Positions 34,896-46,900 of a stretch of DNA of 64,000 nucleotides are shown one piece after another; the stretch's first letter is position 1; the number at the start of each line of letters is the position of its first letter. The notes below the pieces were generated by a model, which had not been told where the DNA came from, searched no databases, and was given only the letters and a program-made list of their open reading frames with translations. This DNA comes from Cyclospora cayetanensis (taxonomy: Eukaryota > Apicomplexa > Conoidasida > Eucoccidiorida > Eimeriidae), in NCBI RefSeq assembly GCF_002999335.1, contig NW_020312069.1, positions 50,531 through 114,530 of the forward strand. The letters run 5' to 3'. Both the position numbers and the translations under genes were made by a program.

Positions 34896-37111
34896 CCACC
34901 GTGGCTTAAAGAAAACGAGATCACGTGGACTGCGCAAGATAGCACTTCGGAGTGAGGTCGAAAGCTTCAAGCGACGAGGTCTCCGCTTTGTTTTGATGCA
35001 TAGCAGGTCCTAAACGCAATAGCGCTTCCGCCTTTTTCCATTTTGGATGTTGGCAGGATTAGCGGAAGCATGACTGTCAAAACCATGAGGCACACATAAT
35101 ATCGACGGGAATTGTAGATAATCTCAAACGAGATCTCTTGCGCCACGGCGTAGTGTATCGCTAGGGCGTCGCGAGGGTGGGTCGGCGACCCATTGGTGAT
35201 GCCTTGATATACGTGACTGCTGCTACCACAGGAGGAACGCAGGACACCAAACAATTCTAGGACTATAGAAGGCTTGAAAACTCTTTGGAAGGAACCTTAA
35301 AGACTGAAGGCCGGTCAAGACAGCTACAGGGCGCCCACGTAACATGTCTAGGCATTTTTCATACCTCATCACACAGCAAAGAGATTCCTTTTTTTACACG
35401 AGATGATGCTGCTCGATGAAGCCCTTAAAGTCAAAAGCAATGATTCAATGTATTGGAGAGCCCGTAGCTTGGTGGGAGAGAGTAGGAGCCACCGTTACGT
35501 CACAAGCATCGGTTATTAGCAAGCAACGATACGCACTTGCGAGCAGCGGAAGTGCTAGAGTGGATAGGCGTTCTTGGTGCGGCAGTATCATCGTTTGTCC
35601 AGGTCGCATACTGTGGTTTCCTAAGCAGACAGCCGTATGGAGCAGGGATCTGAGCAAGTCTAGAAAGGATATTTCGGTACTATAATGCTAGCCAATAGAA
35701 CTTGACAACGCTCTTGCGGCTACGCGAAAAAGAGCGCTACGCCGTGACTGCTCCGATTTTTGCCACACGTGGCCCATTTCTTGAATTCAATGCACATAAG
35801 CCCATAATAGCAGCTCTCCGCATGCATACTACTGTTTGTGTTCCTTCCCATGGCACTGCTTGTTCAGCAACAACTGGAGCAGGGGTTGTAGATACTGTTG
35901 GTGCTTTCTTGCGCTCGGCTGAATATCGAGAGGTCGTCAAGGCAAGCAGCCATCCACACGTCCTTGATAGGCTTCTAGAAATTCAGATTTAATTGCCATT
36001 GCTGGTCAAGAAAGCTGAAAGGGTATACAGGTATACTCAAATATGCTAATGCGAGTGTGGAAGCGTGTTGAATGCCTGTCTTTTGGGTGATTAGGGATAT
36101 GTAAAAAACTTTTGTGAAGTTAAATGTCGAGTATGCTGCTGAGCCGTGGAAGATGCAAAAACATTCGCCAATATGGGGCATTTAAGATCTCTGCTTTTTA
36201 GTGATCTTGCTCACGGGCGTCATGTAGATGCACATGCTCCAGCTCCTGTCCTTTTTGCCACCAACACTGGGTTAACCCTAGAGGCGCTAACCTATTTTTG
36301 CACGTCTCCTTTTTCAACAACCGCCTGCAGCTCAATCTGCTCTTCATGCTTTCCGGTTGCTGGCACCGCGAACCAAGCTTAATACTGACCCATGAATTGC
36401 TCAGGAGGGTGTGATGGACGACCATCAGGTGAACGGCCTGCTGGCAGCCATTCATTACATTTAGCACATGAGCGCGTTCCTCCTTGAGGTTTGGTCACTC
36501 GAGCACTTTCTCGGCTGAAAATCTCGTCAAATGTCTCAGTAAATAAGGCTGGTTGCATGGCTGCTAAGACGAGATGCAGACTCAGAAACATCCTGGAATA
36601 CTAGGCTGCTGAAACCTGTACATGAAGACTCTGCTCAGCTCGTTGAGATAACGGCACTACCTCGCTTACGAAACATGAAATGATCGTTGTTGACGACCCT
36701 AAGGAGTGCTTTGCTCGGCGCTTCTCGCCACATTAATCTCCACAGCATCGGAGTGTGGGTCGCCCATACCTTTTCTAGGATACGTCATGGTGCAGTCCAA
36801 CATGGAAGTCATGGACTAAGCAATAGAATCAACGCTTGATTTAATGTATCATTTGGCATTGATGACACTGCGAATCTCTGCATTCTGCCGCTCCTCAGCA
36901 AACCGGAGTCCTCGGGACTCTGTCCTAAGGGATCTGCTAGCGAATGCCCATGCAATTCGCCCTTCTATGTCATCTCCTTGGTAACAGATCCACTCACATC
37001 GGGCTTCAAGCAACGCTACCAACTCTTAGGCATTACCTTGAGCTTGGGTAAAAGCGGACTTGATTCTTGGTGGGTCCTCAACTGCAGCTCTATCCCCTGT
37101 AGCCCCATTTA

Positions 37112-37399
37112 CTAGGCCTTAGCCTGCATCGGGTGCTTTAAGTTTGCCTGGTGCATTTTCTTTGCTCGCCAAGCAGCCTGCGTCAGCTGGACCCAGTCCG
37201 GTTGTTCAGGCTCTTTGGCTCTCTGCATTACATTGCAGCTCCGGATTATACCTAGTGTCCCACAGTAAAGGTAGATGAGCTGTTGCGGGGCTCTCTGGGG
37301 CTTCTCAGGAGTGCTGATTTCCTGTGGCTTTCTTTTTTCGTTTGCTTTGGTCTGTAGCCTAGAGCCGGTAAACACAGCCCCGATATCCGCAGGTTTCAA
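37112..37399 (-). pseudogene. gag-like remnant of element A
   Basis: A 95-codon minus-strand frame includes WVQLTQAAWRAKKMHQ. The corresponding stretch of copy B near 57,250-57,360 reads TQWKQAAWRVNKARE in the same strand and relative position, with stops upstream. Shared sequence in both elements at the gag position is the reason for the label; no nucleocapsid zinc knuckle was seen. Confidence 0.45.
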
Positions 37400-38269
37400 T
37401 TTCTAAATTGGCTTTTCCTTGTGAGTCAAAGACGCAGGAATTGCTCTGGTTGGCTCCTGAAATCTGATGTAGTCCATCATTTGCTAAAGCTTCCCTGGTC
37501 GGCTGTTTGATGGCTCAGCCGTTGGTTATCCTGCAACCTCCTGTCGGGACACCACTTTGGGTACAACCGAGGTAGCAACTAGAAGAGCAGATTTTTATCT
37601 GCGTTGTGGCCTTTACGCAGCAAAGGTTCATATTTCTCTATACATCGATCGGTTGGTAAATTCTCCTACTTCAGCCTTAGCCTTCCAATGCTTGCTGCTG
37701 ACCTGATCTCAGCATCAACGGATGATTCAGGGCTTGTATTAAGGGCTTAACAGTGGTAGCTTCTGCAGGCAGACAAATTCTTCTGCGTGCATTGAGCCTT
37801 CGTTGAAGCCCCCCTTTGTCCAATAAACATTCCGCAACGGGAGTACGATTGTTTAAATCTGAAGACAGTAAGCAGGGAAATCTGAGTTGCTTTCCATCCT
37901 TACGTCCCCCAAGCTTTTCTGGTCTAGATGGCCTCAAAGAGGCATCCATAAATCTATTGATTGCCAAATGATGCGTGTCTACTAGTTGTAGAACTACGGC
38001 ACATCAGCTTGCAGACCTAGTCCAGCGCCAAATAGGATTTTCCCCAGCTGCAGCGAAAGACATCAAATTATTGAATTACCAAATAGCACGGTCAAAACCG
38101 GACACCCGTTGTGGGGAAACCCGACAATTTCCAAATAAGCAACAGGATGAGCGGGGAACAGCTGCATCGGACCATGCGGTGATACCAAGCGTAACACACC
38201 TTTTTCTAATCTCCCAAGAAAGACATTTCGCTTCAGACTCGATACAAGCTTAATCGAAAATTCTCAAGT

Positions 38270-38610
38270 CTCTCAAAACAGCTCTGAACTTCTCTGTCGG
38301 CACCTCAAATTCTTGATGAGGGGGCAGGGAGAGTCATCGAGTTGGTGGCTGCACTCTTCATGCACTCTTATCATTCATATCTAGTGGCACATTGCACGTA
38401 GTATACAACTCAAACGCACAAGATATTGCCCCTTCAGGCGTCAAGCTAACATTAATTCGCAATTAATAAGAAACAAGCAAACGAACAATGTTCAAACCTT
38501 CAATACTACACTCCTAAATAAAACGAGTGCAGTAGAATGCGGCGAAGTGTAGCTTAACGCACTCAAGCTTAATCTTCGTTTGCTGTCCAGTCGAATAACG
38601 CAGATCGGCA
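38270..38610 (+). repeat. LTR copy 3 (5' LTR of element A)
   Basis: A diverged copy of the family with TTGGTGGCTGCACTCTTCA, TATCATTCATATCTAGTGG, CAACTCAAACGCACAAG, GTCAAGCTAACATTAATTCGCA, AACAAGCAAACGAACAA and GAGTGCAGTAGAATGCGGCG in family order. Confidence 0.62.
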
Positions 38611-39338
38611 CCAAAGTAAGTGCCTCAAATGCTGATTCTACAGAAAGCCAAGATTAGTAATATGTCCCCAACAGACTTCAATTTATCGCGTGAGCGCTAC
38701 TGTGTCGAAAAGGAGAAGTGGCTGGCCACAAGCATGCAGTGGCTGCACATGCACTTTTAACTGGTGGTGCTATTAGTCATGCGGGGTGTTGATGCACTGA
38801 GGCCAGTGGGCTACTTTAGCGGAGAACAGAACGACATGGTGGACAATGGCAAAGTTTAAAAATTTTCAGTACCTCGACCGTATGGAAAAGCAGCGCACAA
38901 AGAGTAAGATTGCTTCTTAGAATGCAATCCCCCCATATGCTTAAGGCAGCTCACACGACAAGAATTTCTTGTCGGCCATATTATGCACTTCAGAAGGAGA
39001 AAAACGCCACGAAAAACTCGATTGATGGAAGTACACAGCTGGTAGTGCTAAGAATGTTGTTGTAGATTCACAGTCGGTTCCCTTCTGGCAGAGGTATTTG
39101 CACTCCAGCTCGCTTCAGAGACTAGGTTTCTGCCCTAAAATGTTAATCATTTTCATGCTTCGAATGCAGTAGAACGTTGCTCGCAAATGCTGCTGATGGT
39201 GGCGGTGGTGGTGGTGGTGCTTGGTAGGTCACGAGGAGCAACCGCATTCCTGGCTGTCCTTGTGGCTGTAGGAGGGTCTACTTGCTTCGTAACACTCACA
39301 CTCCTTTAATACCACTACGAAGACCGAATTGCACGAAC
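38611..39338. other. spacer between element A and ferrochelatase
   Basis: No gene recognised. A (GGT)n run lies at about 39,197-39,219. The remainder should be the 3' UTR of ferrochelatase. Confidence 0.4.
39197..39219. repeat. (GGT)n microsatellite
   Basis: Seven GGT units with one GGC interruption, in the 3' flank of the ferrochelatase gene. Confidence 0.8.
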
Positions 39339-42192
39339 CTATGCGGGCTGCCGCCACCACTGTTGGGTGTTCTCCAAAACAAGAGATTCAATCAGATTAA
39401 CAGCCTCGTCGCTGTCATTCAAACAAGGCACTACACGTAACTCTCCGCGACCATCCTGTCACATACGCAGACACACTACGACCAGTGACTTTGGTGGCAG
39501 CGCCATCCTGGCAGGCAATTCAACTCGATCGGCAGTCGCACACCCTTGGCTCCTCCAGAGAGTCTGGTTGTCGTGTCTCGTCTCAGCAATAGGTCGAGCA
39601 GTGCAATTTCATCTTAGAAGGATGCACGTAGGGTGCCTTTCTGACTAAGGATGGAAACGCACCGTGACAGCTTTGAAGTGAGCGGCGGCCTCTTGCTGAA
39701 TCTCCTCGAGCGTTTCAAGGCAGTCAGCAGCAAACCCCGGCAGAACCACGTCAACCTGCAGGCATCCGGCCTTCGCCAGTGCCTCCAGAGCCTGAAGAGG
39801 GAGGGAAAAAGCCAGATGACACGGAAATAAACCATACAGATGAAAAACAGACCGAAGATATCAGTGCGGGAATACGGGCTGCCACATAAACTATGAGGGC
39901 TGGCAAAGAGCAATGGAAACTAGAAGGAAAAACACTGGCGTATGGATAGAAAAAAGATAGATGAGGAAGCAGAAGTATAAGGCTTTACAAGATGGAGGAA
40001 TGTCTCGAGCCTGGTGATAGAGCAAAGACTATTACTGCTTCTGCCGAGGCAGGTGCTTCTGCTACAAGCTCAGGAGCTGCCAAAATAGCAGCTGCTTGAG
40101 GGTGATATCAATCTCACAGGGATGAGGTAGGGCTCCGCCCATGCCGAGCACCCCGTCCTCGATTGCATTGCCACCTCGTACTCTTCAGGCTGAGCAGCAA
40201 CTGACAGCATGAACTGGCCAGCACTCCCAGCAGGAGCACCGCTAGGTGCAGAGGGGCAGAGGGAGCCCACGAGGCAACCAAGGCAAAAACTACAAGAGCA
40301 GTACCTGCAAATCAAGCTTCTCCGCGACAAGTCGAGACGTCTGGAAGCAGAGACAAGCGTAGGGATCCCCCGCCGAGCGGCTCATGTCAAGCGGAATGCT
40401 GTGGTACGAAAATAATAAATGGTCGCCCCGCCTGAGCGCACAAAACTGACGCTTTCTACGCCTAAAACTAATCAATACTGAGAGCTAGGCCACGGCGAGA
40501 AGTGCCTGCTGGTACAACACACAGAATAGGGGGCATGCCTCTTTGCGTGGCCGCCGCGTAGAGGAAGCAGTCGTGCTGCTCTCCCCGTCTATGGGTGCAA
40601 GCAGCTTGTGCGTGCAACTTGAAAGGCTCCCCTACCCGTTTTGTTCCCAAAATTTCTTCACCAAGGCCGCGATGGCGTCAATGTAACGCTCATGCTTTGA
40701 ATATCCCGCAACCATTCGCAAATCCGGCATCACTCTGCGAAAGCCATGTCAAGAACCGTCAGATGCACTTTAGCTCGCGATGCTGCTGTACGACCCTGTC
40801 GCTGCTACAGACAACTAATTCGTCATAGGGAGAAGCAGGAGCGGCAGGATGTATCAGACGCAGCAGCAGAATCACACGCAGCGGTACAATAGCTAACCTC
40901 CATCTCTTGAGCTCAGAAAACACTTCATCGAATGCCGATGCAGTGCACGACGCTGTGCTCTGAGGGTAGAGGGGGAGAAGCAGCAGCTTCAGCTGCTGAT
41001 GCTGCTGCCGCAACTGCTGCAACACACTAGCGACGTCAGGGCTACCGTAACGCATGCATGCTGCGACTTCAAAGCGTGGGATCCCCTGCTGCTGCTGCAA
41101 GTCCAGTTGCTTCTGTAGCCGCGCCGCAAGCGACAGATGATGCACCAACAACGGGGACGCCGAACCACCCTGAAGGACACCTTGCAATTGTCGTTGAAGC
41201 AAAGACTGCTCTTGCTCCCGATGCTGCTGCTGCCGCTCCTGCAGAGCAGCTGCGGCAGGAGCAAGCTGCTCCTTAACGGCCTCCTGAGAGAGCCAGATTT
41301 TGGAATACCTTGCTGCTGACGTACCTGCGGGAACATACGCATACACTGCTGCTATTGCTGTGTGTGGTGCTGCTACTGGTGTTCCTGCCCTGATCACTGT
41401 TTCCCTTGCTGCGAACTTACGAGACCGAATAGGGAGGATAAGGAAGTACAACAATGGTAACCAATAGAACCGGGGACTCTCCACCACGCGAGCATCTCCT
41501 AAAAACTCTGCATCAGCGGCAGCAAGAGAGGAAGGATACATATATTCACACAACAGCAACCGCACCGTGGTTTTGCAAGCGTCAAGTGTCCCTTCTCAGG
41601 CAACGGGCACATGCACAGAAACTAAAAGCATCAATGGAACGAGCAGTATGTAGAGAATAGCAAAATCACCATAGGTTTACTGTAGTAGGAGCAGCACCAA
41701 CATTCTTACACAGAGGGGCTTACGTCTCAGGTACATCCACAGTGCTGTGTATGTTGGCTCTGCCGGGGAACCTAGGTTGAGAAGAACAACATGGACTACA
41801 TTTGTACTACGGCTGCTGTTGTTGCAATCCCTACTGCTGTTACACCTGGCTTCCGAGAACTTGGGTGCGTGAGAATTTGAGTGATGCCACAGTTGTTGCC
41901 AGTTGGCAGCTGATGGGCTGAGCAGCTGCTGCTCCTTGTTGTTGATTTTCTGCAGTTGCTCTTGACGCTGCTTATGGTGTTGCTTTTGATTATGAGTTCC
42001 CCGCCATGTATCTGCAGCAGCTCTTGCTGCTGCACTGCTGCTGCATCTTCGTTCCCCCCCGAAGCTGCTCTTGCTGCTACAGCCGGCCCTGCAAATAATA
42101 GTGCTGTCGCAACTGCTCGGACTATGGATGCACGAAGCAAAAACAGCCCGAGCCTTGGTACTAAGCATTCCAGCGAGCCGCGTTAGCCGCAT
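39339..42192 (-). CDS. hemH: ferrochelatase
   Basis: Eight minus-strand exons join in phase to 508 residues: 42192-41724, 41507-41421, 41324-40898, 40734-40636, 40431-40305, 40189-40118, 39791-39663, 39455-39339. The core starts VVLLNLGSPAEPT (135-147), then FLGDARVVESPRFYW, ARYSKIW and ASPLLVHH. The metal-site His is in LLFSYHSIPLDM (about 366-377), followed by AMQSRTGCSAWAEPY, the catalytic Glu region GFAADCLETLEEI and LRVVPCLNDSDEAV. The enzyme inserts Fe(II) into protoporphyrin IX, the last step of haem synthesis. A ~130-residue Ser/Gln/Arg-rich N-terminus is probably an organelle leader; known coccidian ferrochelatases are mitochondrial, though plastid import cannot be excluded. A ~35-residue Gln-rich insert separates KIW from SPLL, a junction normally almost contiguous. 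All introns are GT-AG. It is divergent from the RIIa gene, sharing a 614-nt spacer. Confidence 0.95.
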
Positions 42193-42806
42193 GGTGTTCA
42201 GGCCTTACGCCGGTACCATTGCGCGTCCACATTAACGTCTTCCATGCACTTGTCTGTAAGCCCCTAATGCGGGAACAAAAAGAAAATTGTTTGGTGCAGT
42301 AATAATTGGCGTAATGAGCAAAACCACATGGGAATATTTGTACACACACGACAGCGTGCCACTTGTACGATCTGAGGTCTATTTATCTCCAGCACCGTGC
42401 AATGCTAAACCCTAACCGCTATTCGTGAACCCTAACGTCAAGGAAACGCAAAGCCTTTTTAGAAGAGCTGCGTCGTTTATCACCTACTAGGGTGCTTACA
42501 TTCCTCCATCGTAGGCTGCAGCCCTGTATGGCGGGGCCCGAGTCCCCTGAAGACAAGCGTACCCTCAACTCTTGAACACAACGTTCTAAGTTTTATTTTC
42601 TAAGCTCTAAAGCCTAACTCGCTAAAAAGCAAGCACAGTACGGCGTTTATCGCGTTAATACTCTCCAAAGGGGCAGTGCGTAGCCACAAACCCCGATCCT
42701 GAAAGTTTATGTGTAGACTTGAAATCGCCATCTGTTTCTAGTCTTCCTGGCCTTAAACCATTAATCTTACTTGCAGGACTTGTGCTGCATTGCTACTTTT
42801 GTGATA
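42193..42806. promoter_or_regulatory. divergent intergenic region (ferrochelatase / RIIa protein)
   Basis: This 614-nt spacer must carry the promoters of both divergent genes. It contains telomere-like words (AAACCCTAA and AACCCTAA at about 42,408-42,440) and no reading frame of note. No specific promoter element can be named. Confidence 0.4.
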
Positions 42807-43630
42807 ATGGCAGAGTTGCCTCCTCTGTTGTGCACCGAGGATGCCACCCTGGATGTAGGGGAAAAAATAAAAACAGCTGCAGCTGCTTCTCCTGCAGGAA
42901 ACGCAGCAGCATTCATAGCAACAGATTCCGCCCCCACTGCTTTGGAGCTGGAGAGACAGCAGCCGCACTTGCCTATACCGGAGCAGCGGTCAACTCTCAG
43001 CGCCGAGCAGCTGCAGGCTTTAAAGGCATCCGAAATAAAACTGAGGATGGAAAACGAGGAGTAACGAAACTATCACACAGGGTTTCTAGGGAGGGAGATC
43101 TGGGGCTTAGGGTTAGAGAGGTAAAAGGAGCACAGGGTGTCAGCTACACGCTTGGCTGTAAAGCACCCCAAAGAAGATCGCACTTAGGAAACAGCTCACA
43201 ATCAAAAAGGCTAAGCAGCCAAATGCTTGGATAACTAGCTAGCTGATAGAAATTCGTATCGAGCTGAAGACGCATCGAACGTGCATTTAGCAAATGCTGA
43301 AAAGAAGCGGGAGTTATAAATAGAGCAAAGGTGGGGGATACGTGAAGACGGACACGATGATGAAATACAGCAATACGGCCTCTAGTCTGTTGCTTTATTT
43401 GTAGGTATCTTGCGTCGCATCCCGAGCTTAGCGAGCTCCTGCTGACGTTCCTTGCAGCTATCCTGGAACAGCAGAAGCGGCTGCAGCCGCAGCAGCGTCT
43501 GCGGGAGGGTCAGTTGCTGCAATTCGCTGGTTGTTTCTTCACTCAGCCCAATCTCCAGCAAATTGTAGAGAACAAGATTTCCGAAAGTCGCAGGAAGGAT
43601 GTCCCGGTACCGCATGTGCCAAGCAAATAG
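42807..43630 (+). CDS. RIIa-domain protein (RIIAD1-like), 159 aa
   Basis: Two exons, 42807-43060 and 43405-43630. The junction restores LSAEQLQALKASEIKLRMEN-EE-YLASHPEL, which follows the RIIa dimerisation/docking pattern of RIIAD1-type proteins (L..EQ...L...KI..R..NE.YL..HPE). After the domain come ELLLTFLAAILEQQKRLQPQ, a second helix pair, and a basic end (ISESRRKDVPVPHVP). RIIa domains dock onto A-kinase anchoring helices, and small RIIa proteins are common in cilia and flagella; a role in the microgamete axoneme is inference. The start ATG at 42807 (MAELPPLL) is preceded by an in-frame open stretch without another ATG. The acceptor for exon 2 is tatttgtag. The opposite strand has an 83-codon frame over exon 2 that I reject as a shadow. 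Confidence 0.78.
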
Positions 43631-43958
43631 CACTATACCATTTATTCGGGGAGGGAACTTGTATACTTTTTTGGCGAGCCTGTACTACATGTAGCAACAG
43701 TACTAATCTCAGCAACAGCCCCAGCAGATGCCTCCACGTTCATTCTGGTAGCTAGAGAGTTTGTTAGCTGGTCATCTGGTTGCCACGTACTTAGCTATGG
43801 CTAGCAGCTGCGTAACCAGCTGGTCTGTCCGACCGTGTGGACAGAGGCATCTTCCCCTATATACATTCCTCCTATGCAACCCGTCTGAGACTAAGCATTC
43901 ATCCAAGGGAGCTGAACGGCAACTACTGAAGTTTTAACCCTCAGGAGGGCTTTAACTC
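43631..43958. other. convergent 3' flanks (RIIa gene / kinesin)
   Basis: About 330 nt between the two stop codons. Nothing recognised. Confidence 0.4.
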
Positions 43959-46900
43959 TCAAAACTTTGTACTGCCAGCTGCCGTAGCAGCCGAAGCAGC
44001 AGACTCGGGAACTGTAGCAGCAGGAGCATCGGTCACCTGAGGGCTTGGAGTAGAGTTACACAGCCTGCTAAGAGCGCTACTCTTGCTGAAGAAACGAAAG
44101 GGCCCCAATCCAAGCGCACGAGAAACTCCTGACGACTCAGGAGTAGCTGCAGAGGCCAGAAGCGCAACAGCTGATGGTTTTGCCTTTGCGGGGCTGCTGT
44201 CGGTAGCATCTGCGCTTTGGGGCGAAAAGTAATCATCAAATTGAATTTTATCTCTGCTGGGTATCAGCCCTTGGGGCTGCAAGGCTAGTGGTTGCGCCTG
44301 TTGTTGCAGATCGTCGTGACAGTCGATGCCCTGTAGCTCTTGCTCCTCTGTGGGTACTTCGAAATCCTCATCTTGCTGATGCAATGACTGCAACTGCGGC
44401 TGTGGTCGCATGAGCAGCAACAATTGCATTTCGTTGTCTTCATGTGGAGGCCCACCGCCGCTGGTGCTGTTCGTGTTGCTGGATACGACTGGTGCTTCCA
44501 CGAGGCCTCTCCGACTGCGTTTGTCACCCGAAACATTTGAAGTAGTAGCAGCAGCTGTTGCTACTGCTGCGGTACCCGATACTTGCTCAGCTCCAGTTGC
44601 GTAGGTCTGCCGCTGCTGTGCCAGGGATTGCAGGAAGGCAAACCTGTCTCCGCTCTCTTTGAGGCTAGCCTGAAGGGCAGCAACTTGTTCCTGAGCCCGC
44701 ACAAGCCGTCCATCGATTTATACTCTGCCAGCCACTAACCCGTTTGCGCAGGGTGTAGCAACTACTAACGACAGGGCTCTTTCGGCCTGCTAAATCTCTC
44801 GGCATTTCTCTTGACCCATTATGCTTTGTGCATGCCTGCATCTCCTTCCGCTATGCTTCGTAGCGTGTGTTCGTTGTGCTTCCCTGTAGTCCCGAGTGGC
44901 CACCATCCATCAAGAGCAGCTTATAAAATGTTATGCTTTTAGGTTGATACCCCTGCCTTTTTTAATGCCAAACGCCCTCTACCTATGTCTATGTTGCTAT
45001 CTACTCGTTGTTTTGGGTACCTGTATCGAGCTTCGTGTAGCTAGCTGCATATTGTGATGCTTATGAGCCCCCCTCTGACTGTGTGCCTGGCTGTTAAATC
45101 TGCAGAATAGTTCTGTTGGGCCTGCCTCTGTTGGTTGAGACAGTAGGCTTCAAGGTTCATGTGCGTCTGTTTACCGTAAGGAGGGCGTTTTCAGTCGTGA
45201 GTGCATCAATGTCTTCAAAAAGGAGATTGACAGCCTCGGCTGCCGCCTGAGGTTCTGATTCCAGCGTTGTAGTTGTTCCCTGCTGTTCTGGGATCTGGGA
45301 CCCAGGATTTTCTGCCTGTAGTACAGACACAGGCAATTGATGGGGAAAGTAAGTGGTGGGTAACAGCGTTAGACGGGGAGAAACGGAGGGGAGAAAATAG
45401 GAGAGGACATAAGGGGGATGCAGGGGAGAGAATGATCAAACGATGGAAATAAAACTAGATGTGACGAATGTAAGGCCAGAAGAAAGAAGAAAGGCAGCAG
45501 ATTGATGACTTGCTTAATGCAGCAAAAGAGAGACAAGCAGACGGAAGTGTATGAAGCAGCGCTTCTTCGGCACTCAAAAACTGTGTTTTGAGGCTTTAGC
45601 GGTACACTTCAGTCTTTTATCATACTCGTGTAGTCTCCATAGGGCCCAGAATGGACTCTGCATGGCCACCACAATATCGCCGTCTCCTAATAAGCCTCGC
45701 GTGTAGATCCTGACGAACGATGAATGCGTATACAAAGAATTGTTGAGGAGGAAGGAAACGAAGTCAGAGTCATATGGAAAGGCTGCAACAGCTCAGGGGG
45801 TATTAGAAGATATAAGTGATAAAGCGGTGTACTTAGTGCCCGCAGACACGGAATACGTATACGAGGCAGGAAATACAGAGGGGAGTATTTGCGCCTCAGT
45901 GCTCGAGTAATACCATCAAAAGATCAGTGGTAGTTCATCGTGTGTACATAATATATGTATAAGGCTTTTGTCTACCTACGTACAGGAATATGGCTGTAAT
46001 ATGTATGCAAGCAGGCAAAGCATGCGCGCATTCAATGCAAAAATCATATGTCTAAGTCCCATTCCCTCATCCATCTCAGCTGGTAGCACTGTTCCGCTGC
46101 TTTTAGGCTATTCGTGTTGCCTCTCGCTACCTTTTCTCTTTCCACCCTCTTATTTCGCATAAAGAACGACACCTACCTTCACGAGGAGTAAGAAGCGGCC
46201 TTCCGCAGAGGGATGGCTGGTCTACAGAGCAGAACAGCGCACGTACAAAACCTACTAGCTGCCTGATGTCATATTGATTCATACATTGGAGCAAGCCATT
46301 GTTAAATCTAAATATCGAAGAAGGAGCGTGCATAAAAAGTCCTGAAGTGGGAACCAGAGCGCTTGACGCAAATCTTAGCGGGCTCTTGGAGTTTGGGTGC
46401 CCAAGCAGCTACAAATCCTATGCCGAGAAGGTGAAGCCCTTAACCCTGACCCACAGGTTGTGCACTCTGTTGGCAAGTTACCTGTTCGTATAGTTGGCAC
46501 TGTAGCTGGTGGAGTTTTGCTTTAAGTCTAGCAACAACAGCGATGTCGGTGTTAAAATCTTGCCTCTGTGGCTTCGGTACATTCATTTGCTGCGTGGAGT
46601 TTCGTATCGCTTTAGCCCGCCGGGCATACTTAAGAGTATTGAGAGTTTCTTCCTGATGATTCGTGGCAGGGGAAATTGTCGCTATCATGGTTGTTCTGCA
46701 GCGCCCCCCCAAACTGTCCTTCAGCAGACGCGTGAGCTTGCTGTCTCTATACGGAATGTGACGCAGGCTGGCACACCCTGGAGTTCCTGAGCGCACCGTC
46801 AAGGCGTTTATTACGTTGCCCAAAGCCAACAGAGATCTGTTGATGCTCGCACCTGAGGTGAGAAGGATAAGCGAAAAGAGACAAGTACACAGATAAGCAA

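Larger units (their letters stand above)
34010..38610 (-). mobile_element. decayed LTR retrotransposon with both LTRs (copy A), Ty3/gypsy-like order
   Basis: Two similar direct repeats (about 34,010-34,340 and 38,270-38,610) flank about 3.9 kb. Read on the minus strand, the interior has a gag-like segment (37,399-37,112) near the 38.6-kb end and an integrase zinc-binding remnant (34,895-34,780) near the 34.3-kb end. That gives the order LTR-gag-...-integrase-LTR. Frames are interrupted by stops throughout, so the element is dead. No intact reverse transcriptase was recognised between 34.9 and 37.1 kb; a minus-strand stretch near 35.7-35.9 kb (EFKKWATC) could be an RNase H remnant, which is weak. 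Interior and LTR words recur in copy B at 55.5-58.3 kb, confirming a repeated family. Boundaries are accurate to about 50 nt; no target-site duplication was established. Confidence 0.72.
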
